Positions 22,651-29,581 of a DNA stretch of 29,581 nucleotides are shown here, one piece after another (the stretch's first letter is position 1; every line of letters begins with the position of its first letter). Below the pieces are notes generated by a model. That model searched no databases, was not told the DNA's origin, and worked only from the letters and a program-made list of their open reading frames with translations. A program made the position numbers and the translations under genes. This DNA is from a virus: positions 1 through 29,581 of IMG/VR virus record IMGVR_UViG_3300032282_001599; one strand, 5' to 3'.

Positions 22651-23162
22651 TGGTTGAAAATTGGGATAAATCTTTTATCCAAGTTCTTCGCCATGAAGGG
22701 GGGTATGTTAATCATCCCAGTGACCCCGGTGGTCGCACAAACCTTGGGGTTACTCAAACTGTTTGGGAAGAGTACATAGGGCATCCAGTAGATGAACAAG
22801 TTATGCGTAGTCTTACAGTCGAAGCGGTTAACCCCCTGTACAAGCAAAAATATTGGGACAAATGCCGTTGTGATGAACTACCTAATGGTATTGACTATCT
22901 TGCCTTTGATTTTGCTGTTAATGCTGGGCCATTTCGGGCTATCAAGACTATTCAAAGCTCGCTAAATATAACCGCTGACGGGGTCATTGGCCCTATCACA
23001 TTGAAAGCTATTTGTGACACAGAACCCAAAACGCTTATTACGTCTTTTTCCAATTGCAAGAGACATTTCTATAAGGGGCTTAACACGTTTCCTGTATTTG
23101 GTGCAGGCTGGCTTAAACGCGTTGAAGAAAGTAAGGCATTTGCCACGGGAATGTTAGGCTAA
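22650..23162 (+). CDS. Endolysin, GH108-type muramidase with peptidoglycan-binding domain
   Basis: A 170-residue protein. Residues 15-36 (HEGGYVNHPSDPGGRTNLGV) are the GH108 signature with E16 as the likely catalytic acid. The C-terminal half (DYLAFDFAVNAGPFRAIKTI and LNITADGVIGPITLKAI) is the peptidoglycan-binding type 3 domain. It cleaves the glycan backbone of the host cell wall at lysis. No signal peptide is visible, so the holin is needed. The ATG at 22650 overlaps the holin stop; an upstream GTG at 22635 is possible but less likely. No spanin was found in the window. Confidence 0.9.
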   Translation: MVENWDKSFIQVLRHEGGYVNHPSDPGGRTNLGVTQTVWEEYIGHPVDEQVMRSLTVEAVNPLYKQKYWDKCRCDELPNGIDYLAFDFAVNAGPFRAIKTIQSSLNITADGVIGPITLKAICDTEPKTLITSFSNCKRHFYKGLNTFPVFGAGWLKRVEESKAFATGMLG

Positions 23163-23177
23163 ACAGGTATATGAAAC

Positions 23178-25571
23178 ATGCCATTATCCAAACTTCAGTT
23201 CAAACCCGGCATTAACCGAGAGAACACCAACTATGCCGGTGAGGGGGGATGGTACGACTGCGACAAGATTCGGTTTCGTTCCGGCTTTCCAGAGAAAATT
23301 GGTGGATGGCAGAACCTCGCCGTATCGGTGGCGGGTGTATTTTCTACGTATAAAGGCGTGTGCCGTAATATTTGGAATTGGGTGACGCTCAACAGCAGCA
23401 ATCTATTGGCTCTTGGCACGGAGCAAAAGCTCTACACAGAAAACGGCGGGGCTTTCTACGACATTACGCCTATCCGCAATACTACAACCATTAACACAAA
23501 TCCGTTTGCTATAGCTAATGGATCAAAACTGGTTACTGTCACAGACACCGCGCACGGCATTACGGTTGGCACCTTTGTAACATTCTCTGGAGTTACTGGC
23601 GCAAACTATACTGTATTTAATGCGGAATTTGAGGTTGTGGCGGTGCCTACCGTAAATACTTATCAAATTATTCTCCCGACTGCTGCTTCGGCCACCGGGT
23701 CTGGTGGCGGCGCGGCTGTAAGCGCGGCGTATCAAATAAATGCAGGCAATTCCATTTCGTCGTTTGGAACCGGATATGGGCTTGGGCCTTGGGGCGGAAA
23801 TACTGTATATGCCGACTTTACCGCTACTATTGACGATGGGACTCCACCCGGTGCAGGCACCGTTATGACTGTGTCTGCCGTTGCCTCTGGAGCTATACTG
23901 GAAACTATGCTTATTAGCGGCACCGGAATTACTGCCGGTACTACAGTCACTGCATTTGGAACTGGTACGGGCGGTACTGGAACTTACACGGTAAGTGTGG
24001 GCCAAGAGATAGCGTCTACCGCCAGTATTGTTGGTTATCTTGACGGATGGGGCGTCGAGTTTTCTGGGTCAGAAAGTGTTACTGACACTTTTTCACTTCG
24101 TTTGTGGTCACTTGATAATTATGGCCAAGACTTGGTTGCTGCTATTCGGGAAGGCCCAATTTATTATTGGGTCGCCAACACTACTCTCAGCCCATCTCGC
24201 GCTGTAACTTTGAAAAGTTTGACGGTTACTGCGGGCTACGATGATGATTTCGTGCCAAATCGCGTATATGAAATGCACACTTCAGGTGTTCAACGTTTTG
24301 CAATAGCTGTAGGTTCAAACCCATATGATCCGGGCGATGCTAACACCGATTTCGATCCTATGTTGGTTCGGTGGTCTGACCAAGAAAACATTTATCAGTG
24401 GGTTCCTGCGGCAAATAACCAATCCGGTGAGCTTCACCTTTCTCATGGTTCGCGTCTGGTGACGGGGCGGCACTCTAGGCAAGAGTTTGTAGTCTGGTCT
24501 GACAGTGCTATTTACTCTATGCAATACTTGGGGCCACCTTATGTATGGGGTGTGAACTTGCTAATGGACGGTATTTCTATTGCGTCCCCTAATGCTGTAG
24601 CTAGTTCCAGCAACGTATTGTTCTGGATGGGTATCGACAAGTTCTATATGTATGATGGCCGAGTTCAAACATTGCCTTGTTCGGTACGACAGTTTGTATT
24701 TGACGGAATAAACCCAAATCAGAGATTCCAAATAATGGCTGGAAGCAGTGAGCAATACAGCGAGATTTGGTGGTTTTATCCGTCTCTTAACAGCACCGTC
24801 AATGACCGATATGTAGTGTTTAATTATCTTGATAATGTATGGTATTACGGAGCAATGAACCGCACAGCTTGGCTGGATTCTTCTGTTCGTCGTAAACCAA
24901 TGGGCGCGTTTAGCGTATCAGTAAGTTATCTTTCCGCAGGTATAACATCTTCCAGCACCACAATAAATTTGTTGGACGCCTCTTCATACCCAGCAACTGG
25001 GATCATTCAAATTGATAACGAGCATATTTATTATGGAGCAAGAACTCCAGTCGCGCTTAGTGATTGCATTAGAGGATACAACAACACTACTGCGGCTTCT
25101 CATGTTGCGTATTCCACGGCGGGACTTGCCGCGCCTAACCAGATTATGTACCACGAGGTGGATAACGATGACTTATCCACCGCAACACCAGTACCGATTG
25201 AAGCCTATGTTAGCTCTTCCGATTTTGACATTGGAGACGGGCATAACTTTGGTTATATCTGGCGCATTTTGCCCGATTTGACTTTTGACGGCTCCACGAC
25301 TCCGGCACCTGATTACCCTGCGGTTACAATGGTTTGCAAACCCAGACAAAACTCCGGTACAGCTTATGGAACGCCAAGCGCCCCGGAGGTCATTAGTAGT
25401 CAAAGCTACAGTACCGAGCGTGCCTACACAGTGCAACAATTCTCCGGTCAAGTGATGACCAGAGTGCGTGGGCGGCAAATGGCGTTTGAAATTAGATCAG
25501 ATGGGTTAGGTGTGGCTTGGCAGTTGGGTGCGCCAAGAATTGATATTCGTCCTGATGGCCGCAAAAGCTAA
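23178..25571 (+). CDS. P22 gp10-like tail protein (nozzle or hub)
   Basis: A 797-residue protein. The N-terminus ([39 protein letters not shown]) and the beta-propeller-like middle ([47 protein letters not shown]) are shared with large tail proteins of environmental podoviruses that resemble P22 gp10, which forms the tail beyond the connector. Two inserted beta modules are visible: about residues 115-165 ([20 protein letters not shown]), shared with the 10037 gene product, and about 584-645 ([15 protein letters not shown]), shared with the gp4-like protein. The start has only a weak ribosome binding site. Confidence 0.7.
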   Translation: MPLSKLQFKPGINRENTNYAGEGGWYDCDKIRFRSGFPEKIGGWQNLAVSVAGVFSTYKGVCRNIWNWVTLNSSNLLALGTEQKLYTENGGAFYDITPIRNTTTINTNPFAIANGSKLVTVTDTAHGITVGTFVTFSGVTGANYTVFNAEFEVVAVPTVNTYQIILPTAASATGSGGGAAVSAAYQINAGNSISSFGTGYGLGPWGGNTVYADFTATIDDGTPPGAGTVMTVSAVASGAILETMLISGTGITAGTTVTAFGTGTGGTGTYTVSVGQEIASTASIVGYLDGWGVEFSGSESVTDTFSLRLWSLDNYGQDLVAAIREGPIYYWVANTTLSPSRAVTLKSLTVTAGYDDDFVPNRVYEMHTSGVQRFAIAVGSNPYDPGDANTDFDPMLVRWSDQENIYQWVPAANNQSGELHLSHGSRLVTGRHSRQEFVVWSDSAIYSMQYLGPPYVWGVNLLMDGISIASPNAVASSSNVLFWMGIDKFYMYDGRVQTLPCSVRQFVFDGINPNQRFQIMAGSSEQYSEIWWFYPSLNSTVNDRYVVFNYLDNVWYYGAMNRTAWLDSSVRRKPMGAFSVSVSYLSAGITSSSTTINLLDASSYPATGIIQIDNEHIYYGARTPVALSDCIRGYNNTTAASHVAYSTAGLAAPNQIMYHEVDNDDLSTATPVPIEAYVSSSDFDIGDGHNFGYIWRILPDLTFDGSTTPAPDYPAVTMVCKPRQNSGTAYGTPSAPEVISSQSYSTERAYTVQQFSGQVMTRVRGRQMAFEIRSDGLGVAWQLGAPRIDIRPDGRKS

Positions 25572-26225
25572 ATGGGTATCCTTCGCGCGACTAAAGCGCC
25601 TAATCTTATCAATGCGCCACAGAATTATGAGGCTCGCCATCACGACCAGATTTACCGCGAATTACGGGTATATTTCAACACGTTAGATAACGTAACCTCC
25701 GCTCTGTTTGGGCCTCGTGGCGGAGACTACCTGACGTTTTCCCATGGTTCTTTTTACGACACCACGGATCAGACTGCCACCAGCACCACAACTGCTTACG
25801 CCATAACGTTAAACACCACAGACATCTCTCAAGGTGTTTCGCTCGTAAGCTCTTCCCAGATCACAGTTGAAGACGCTGGAATCTACAACATTCAGTTCAG
25901 CGCTCAATTGGCCAACGACACCAATGCGCCACAAGACATAGACATTTGGCTTCGGAAAAATGGGGTAGACATTGCAAACTCAAACAGCCGGTTTGGTCTT
26001 GCAACCAGAAAATCTGCTGGCGCTCCTTACCATGTTATTGGCTCTTTGAACTTCGTCGTAGAAGTCCAAGCAATTGATTACATCGAACTTATGTGGTGTA
26101 CGACTGATGTGGGTGCGCGGATAGAACAATACCCCGCTGGCACCAGCCCAACCCGCCCTGCTATACCTTCTGTGATCGTTACCGTAGTCCGAGTTTCGGA
26201 TGTGGTGTCGTCTATATATGAGTGA
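25572..26225 (+). CDS. C1q/TNF-like jelly-roll fibre protein
   Basis: A 217-residue protein that starts immediately after the previous stop. Residues 1-45 are a helical anchor (HHDQIYRELRVYFNTLDNVT). From about residue 60 it has the strand order of C1q-like trimeric jelly rolls: ATSTTTAYAITLNTTD, ITVEDAGIYNIQFSAQLA, IDIWLRKNGVDIANSNS, then a C-terminal RPAIPSVIVTVVRV strand. Such domains cap phage fibres and bind receptors. The position after the gp10-like gene suggests a second fibre or a tail-attached tip. Confidence 0.7.
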   Translation: MGILRATKAPNLINAPQNYEARHHDQIYRELRVYFNTLDNVTSALFGPRGGDYLTFSHGSFYDTTDQTATSTTTAYAITLNTTDISQGVSLVSSSQITVEDAGIYNIQFSAQLANDTNAPQDIDIWLRKNGVDIANSNSRFGLATRKSAGAPYHVIGSLNFVVEVQAIDYIELMWCTTDVGARIEQYPAGTSPTRPAIPSVIVTVVRVSDVVSSIYE

Positions 26226-26233
26226 TAATATGT

Positions 26234-26262
26234 TTAAAACGGCGAGAGTTTTATCCTATAAG
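26234..26262 (+). promoter_or_regulatory. Candidate promoter before the 26279 gene
   Basis: TTAAAA (26234-26239, 4/6) and TATAAG (26257-26262, 5/6) are separated by 17 bases in the 53-base gap after the C1q-like gene, followed by a good AAGGGG ribosome binding site. The match is modest. Confidence 0.4.
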
Positions 26263-26278
26263 TTCTTAAGGGGTTTTT

Positions 26279-26734
26279 ATGGCTGAGATGGCACAACAAG
26301 GCATAGGTGGTTTAAACGCCGGAAATGCGGGTTTTATGCGCCCAGCTATGGGCGGTGTATCAGGCGCAGAGGGGCTGCGGGAAATCGACATTATCAACGC
26401 CTACTTTCGCAGGGGGGGCATTTCTCCCCCGCAAGGGCTACAACTAATCAAAGCCGCCGTGCAATCGGGTGTCAAGTTTAAACGCATAGGGAACACGGTT
26501 TTGGGGTATAAGCCCCTGTCCCAGACAGCTATGCAGGTTTATTTCTTCTCTGTAGAGCCGCCTCAAATCTTTGCAAAGACTGTGGAGCAAGCGATTGCCC
26601 TGTTGAAGCAGGGGGGAATACGGGTTATCTACATGAGCAAAGCTGACCCGATGATAATGCAAGCACTGCAAACGTTGGGGGTAAGCGCCCAGCAGTCGGA
26701 TAATCCAAAATACAAGGTTATGGCCGCTATATGA
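26279..26734 (+). CDS. Conserved tail-region protein of unknown function
   Basis: A 151-residue protein with a strong AAGGGG site. A flexible Gly/Met-rich start (QQGIGGLNAGNAGFMRPAMG) precedes an alpha/beta region: EIDIINAYFRRGGISPPQGL, FKRIGNTVLGYK, and TVEQAIALLKQGGIRVIYM. The last part could be a Rossmann-like strand-helix unit. It overlaps the following cupin gene as ATGA. I do not recognise a family. The coupling with the cupin and the ejection-type protein suggests a virion assembly role. Confidence 0.65.
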   Translation: MAEMAQQGIGGLNAGNAGFMRPAMGGVSGAEGLREIDIINAYFRRGGISPPQGLQLIKAAVQSGVKFKRIGNTVLGYKPLSQTAMQVYFFSVEPPQIFAKTVEQAIALLKQGGIRVIYMSKADPMIMQALQTLGVSAQQSDNPKYKVMAAI

Positions 26735-27165
26735 GCGCAGATATTGTATCGACAGACCGTCTGCCCAAAGAGGTGCTAGACAATTTTGTCGCTAATGTCT
26801 GCTTGTTGCCGCAGGTTAAGTTTCATGTGGAGCATTATTTTGGGCCTAACATTTATATCCGGGAGATTATTATCCCGGCTGGGCATGTCATTGTAGGAAA
26901 GGCCCACAAGACTGAGCATCTATGCAGTATGGTCGAAGGGCGAATGCTTGTTGTGGGTGAAGATGGAGTCAGGAAAGAAATTTCCGCCCCGGCAGTATTT
27001 ATGGCGGGTAAAGGTCGCAAGATGGCGTACGCAATAGAAACTGTGCGGTTCCAGAACATCTTTTCGACCCCGGAGACAGACATAAATAAATTAGAGGCTA
27101 TGCTTGTCGAGGAAGTTGATTTTAATTTGACTTCTGATATGCCTAGTCTGCTAAAGGAGAGTTAG
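26731..27165 (+). CDS. Cupin-fold protein (second in the window)
   Basis: A 144-residue protein. IREIIIPAGHVIVGKAHKTE carries the first cupin motif with a His-rich turn, LCSMVEGRMLVVGEDG is the following strand pair, and APAVFMAGKGRKMAYAIETV is the second motif. The C-terminal FSTPETDINKLEAMLVEE is a helix. Such proteins are frequent in environmental podovirus tail regions. The substrate is unknown and a purely structural role is possible. It overlaps the preceding gene as ATGA and ends 1 base before the next ATG. Confidence 0.75.
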   Translation: MSADIVSTDRLPKEVLDNFVANVCLLPQVKFHVEHYFGPNIYIREIIIPAGHVIVGKAHKTEHLCSMVEGRMLVVGEDGVRKEISAPAVFMAGKGRKMAYAIETVRFQNIFSTPETDINKLEAMLVEEVDFNLTSDMPSLLKES

Positions 27166-27166
27166 C

Positions 27167-29035
27167 ATGGCTTTTGAACTTTTTGGCGGGGCTATAATAC
27201 AAGGGGCGCTTACTTCAGCCGCCATCGGTGGCGTTAGCAACATCATTCAAGGCAGAGACCCTTTTTCAAATCTTGGCCAGAGCCTGCTTATGGGCGGAAT
27301 TACCGGGGGTATCTTTGGGGGACTCGGCCCCGGCAAGGGATTTGAAGGGCTACTGGGTTCTGGCACTCCTTCGATTGCACAAGACCTTACTTCCGGTCAG
27401 CAGGCGCTTAATGCCCAAGCTGCCAAAGATTTGGCCGCTATTGAAGCAATGCCGGGGCCATCAACGATGGTGGCAAATACTGGAAATGCTTCTGTCGATC
27501 TATTATCAAAGAACGTGGGAAACCAACTTGCGGGAATGCCGCCCCCAACGGGAAACTATATTTCCGACCCAGAATCCGCATTGGCGGCTGATAAATATAA
27601 GCAACTTATTGAAGATCAAAGTCGCGCTGCTGAATATACCGATCCTGAGTATATAAAAAGAGTTAATCTTGGCGCTGAATCTGCTGCTCCACCGCAGCCA
27701 CCTCTGTCGTCCACGCCAGCAGCCCCCGCGCAATCCGCACCAAGCCCTCAAAGTGGGTCGCCACTTAACAAGCCCGCTGGTAAAGCCCGCTTCCTTTCTG
27801 ACCCAATTGAATGGGTAAAGCAGAATGAAGGAAGAGCCGCCATCGGTGCGGGGCTGGGGCTTATGGCGCTGACTAACCGGAATCCGGGGCTTACAAACCT
27901 TCCGCCGAGAACGTATCAGCAGGCCAGCACAACTTATGCTCCGGGGACTCGTAATCCTCTGTGGGGACAGCCGGGGGAACCTTATTTCCTTCAGCAAGGC
28001 TACGCCCCTATGACGTACCAAACCCGTGCCGTTAGAGAAGGTGGCGGGATTAAGGCTATGCGTAGGGGTGGTAGTTCTAGTGATAGTGACGCCGATCTTG
28101 CTTCCTATGTGCCGCTGCAAGCTCGCGGATTTATGAGTAGTCGGGAAGAAGTACCTACATCACTGGAAGACTCTTCTGCGTTTAAACGCTACGCAAAAAG
28201 CAATGTATTTGCAGACGAGAAAAAAGAGCAAGACGAGGCTGACAAGAACGTACTTAAATGGGTTAAAAAATATACCGAAGAAACTCGTAACGCCGCCAGT
28301 GGGGGACTTATGGAGCCACGAAGAATGGCAACGGGAGGCATTACCAGTCCACTCTTCCAGCAGGTTAACAACCAAGGCGCAGGAGATTTTACAAACTACT
28401 TACAAGGTTTAAACGCCGGAACTACGCCTGCAATAACAAGCTCCCCCATGCTCCAGCAGGTCAACAACCAAGGCGCAGGAGACTTCATGGGCTACCTGCA
28501 AGGTTTAAACGCTAGAGTAAAGTCCGCGCCAGTTAGCCCACAAGCTTCCGCGCCGACCCTCGCTCCTATATACAACACAACTGATGCCACTGTATATGAT
28601 CCTGTCAGTCAAGCATATATTGCTAACCCCAACTACGTAGCCCCTGCAACTCAGGGTGCTGGGGACGCACACGACAATTACTTTGATTCTTCTGGAGGAG
28701 ATAAAGCCGGGGGGCCGATAAGGGCCAAGAAGCTCGCAATAGGCGGGCCAGCAATGATGCCAGAATACGCCGCAGGGGGTAAGCTTCTGGATGGGCCGGG
28801 AGACGGTATGAGCGATGACATACCGGCGGTAATCAAAGGGGAACGCCCGCAACGTGCTGCATTGGCGGATGGGGAGTTTGTCATACCCGCTGATGTCGTG
28901 TCTCACCTTGGCAATGGCTCCACCAAAGCAGGGGGGCAGCGGCTATACGAGATGATGGACAGGGTAAGGAAAGCCAGAACCGGTAACGTCAAACAGGGAA
29001 AACAGATTAACCCGATGAAGTTTATGCCAACGTGA
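27167..29035 (+). CDS. Candidate internal/ejection virion protein
   Basis: A 622-residue protein. The N-terminal 60 residues are Gly/Ala-rich and hydrophobic (GGAIIQGALTSAAIGGVSNI, MGGITGGIFGGLGPG), as in membrane-inserting ejection proteins. A Pro/Ser/Gln-rich linker spans about 165-205. Two 24-residue repeats start at residues 394 and 426. The C-terminal module (GPGDGMSDDIPAVIKGE, ADGEFVIPADVVSHLGNGST, LYEMMDRVRKARTG) recurs in large proteins of aquatic phages. AAAGGAG precedes the ATG by about 7 bases. The ejection role is inferred from position after the tail genes and from the hydrophobic N-terminus. Confidence 0.6.
   Translation: MAFELFGGAIIQGALTSAAIGGVSNIIQGRDPFSNLGQSLLMGGITGGIFGGLGPGKGFEGLLGSGTPSIAQDLTSGQQALNAQAAKDLAAIEAMPGPSTMVANTGNASVDLLSKNVGNQLAGMPPPTGNYISDPESALAADKYKQLIEDQSRAAEYTDPEYIKRVNLGAESAAPPQPPLSSTPAAPAQSAPSPQSGSPLNKPAGKARFLSDPIEWVKQNEGRAAIGAGLGLMALTNRNPGLTNLPPRTYQQASTTYAPGTRNPLWGQPGEPYFLQQGYAPMTYQTRAVREGGGIKAMRRGGSSSDSDADLASYVPLQARGFMSSREEVPTSLEDSSAFKRYAKSNVFADEKKEQDEADKNVLKWVKKYTEETRNAASGGLMEPRRMATGGITSPLFQQVNNQGAGDFTNYLQGLNAGTTPAITSSPMLQQVNNQGAGDFMGYLQGLNARVKSAPVSPQASAPTLAPIYNTTDATVYDPVSQAYIANPNYVAPATQGAGDAHDNYFDSSGGDKAGGPIRAKKLAIGGPAMMPEYAAGGKLLDGPGDGMSDDIPAVIKGERPQRAALADGEFVIPADVVSHLGNGSTKAGGQRLYEMMDRVRKARTGNVKQGKQINPMKFMPT
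28346..28513 (+). repeat. Duplicated 24-residue segment in the ejection-type protein
   Basis: Copies at 28346-28417 and 28442-28513 (offset 96 bases) encode SPLFQQVNNQGAGDF and SPMLQQVNNQGAGDF, each continuing to YLQGLNA. DNA identity is high across the QQVNNQGAGDF part. Confidence 0.85.
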
Positions 29036-29487
29036 CAGACAAAGAATTAAATATCTGCGTGGTGCCAAACGGAGCGTTAACGCGGAATATTCCTTTGATC
29101 TACAAGTACCTCGTTACGGCGGCGGACATGACCAACGGGAGATGTGCGGTAGATGATATTGTTAGGTTTTTCTACACAGGGCTATTTACCTTGTGGCTGA
29201 TTTATATTGAAGAGACAAAAGAAGTAATCGGATTTTTCTGCCTTGAAGCCAAGATATATCCGCAAAAGAAATTGATGTGCATTCAGCATTGCACAACAGA
29301 ACCGGGAAGTATGAAAGACGGGTTCAACCAAAAAATGCAAGACGCTATAGAAGCACACGCCAAAGCAAATGGGTGTTCTGGCGTAGAGTTTGTTGGGCGT
29401 TTTGGTTGGAAAAAATATACTGATGAACTGGGCTACGAAAAAGAATGCCAGATATATCAGAAATCAATATCCGAGGTAGCGCGATGA
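29032..29487 (+). CDS. GNAT-like acetyltransferase-fold protein (probable)
   Basis: A 151-residue protein with a GTG start overlapping the previous stop (GTGA). The layout fits a small GNAT: an N-terminal helix region (PLIYKYLVTAADMTNGRCAV), a TLWLIYIEETKEVIGFFCLE strand-turn-strand, YPQKKLMCIQHCTTEP, a helix AIEAHAKANGCSGVEF, and a terminal GRFGWKKYTDELGYEK. The canonical acetyl-CoA motif R/QxxGxG/A is not obvious, so activity is uncertain. Similar proteins neighbour internal virion genes in other podoviruses. Confidence 0.6.
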   Translation: MTDKELNICVVPNGALTRNIPLIYKYLVTAADMTNGRCAVDDIVRFFYTGLFTLWLIYIEETKEVIGFFCLEAKIYPQKKLMCIQHCTTEPGSMKDGFNQKMQDAIEAHAKANGCSGVEFVGRFGWKKYTDELGYEKECQIYQKSISEVAR

Positions 29488-29581
29488 AACATAATTGGGA
29501 ATTAGGGCCGGGGTACGACATTGAAGGGTTCCGTAAGGAAGGGCTGTACGGGAAGACCAAGCTTTACGGAAAAGGCGGTGG
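29484..29581 (+). CDS. Partial gene at right edge
   Basis: It starts by an ATGA overlap with the previous stop and stays open to the window end (32 codons). The visible protein begins MKHNWELGPGYDIEGFRKEG and continues LYGKTKLYGKGG, Gly/Lys-rich. The overlap and open frame support a real gene. Its function is not visible. Confidence 0.6.
   Translation, partial: MKHNWELGPGYDIEGFRKEGLYGKTKLYGKGG

Noticed and set aside
1-29581. CRISPR array, tRNA genes, insertion sequences, integrase or att sites
   Set aside because: I looked for regularly spaced repeats, cloverleaf-like segments, transposase motifs and integrase motifs and saw none. The tandem repeats present are all protein-coding.

Overview
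The window is the late (virion morphogenesis and lysis) region of a tailed double-stranded DNA phage (Caudoviricetes). Apart from a partial gene at the extreme left, every gene reads on the + strand, and most neighbours are separated by a few bases or overlap through ATGA, GTGA or TAATG junctions. A large and small terminase, a long portal protein, a scaffold, an HK97-fold capsid protein, gp4-, adaptor- and gp10-like connector proteins, and the absence of any tape-measure, tail-tube or sheath gene all point to a short-tailed (podovirus) particle. The gene content resembles uncultured aquatic phages; no host can be named from the sequence.

Layout. 1-485: a leftward gene runs off the edge, followed by a 374-base divergent region with runs of C and a candidate late promoter. 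486-9183: packaging and head genes: TerS, TerL carrying a 144-residue mini-intein, portal, a small protein, a GroES-like co-chaperonin, scaffold, a small head protein, a decoration-like protein and the major capsid protein, closed by a good intrinsic terminator. 9241-9467: a gap with a possible 16-residue ORF and the best sigma70-type promoter in the window (TTGACG, 17 bases, extended TATAAA). 9468-11317: two virion proteins and a GT-A glycosyltransferase. 11317-14939: a run of small, basic, Gly/Lys-rich proteins, two of which carry a recurring RGKTKG-type tag, interleaved with a gp4-like connector and a zinc-ribbon protein. 14951-18127: an adaptor, two related beta-rich virion proteins, and a fused methyltransferase/DUF115 (MptE-like) protein. 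18223-21993: a glycine-rich 22-residue-repeat fibre or adhesin, a tail fibre and its small partner. 21980-23162: a cupin, a 3-TM holin and a GH108 endolysin. 23178-29581: a gp10-like tail protein, a C1q-like fibre, a second cupin, a large candidate ejection protein, a GNAT-like protein and the start of a further gene.

How the parts fit. Terminase and portal package DNA into a capsid built on the scaffold, possibly with GroES assistance. Connector proteins and the gp10-like protein close the head and form the short tail. The fibres bind the host, and the holin and endolysin release progeny. The glycosyltransferase and the methyltransferase/DUF115 fusion lie inside the structural operon and may modify the virion surface. 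The most notable items are the TerL mini-intein, the repeated basic C-terminal tag, the methyltransferase/DUF115 fusion, and the recently duplicated repeats in the glycine-rich protein.
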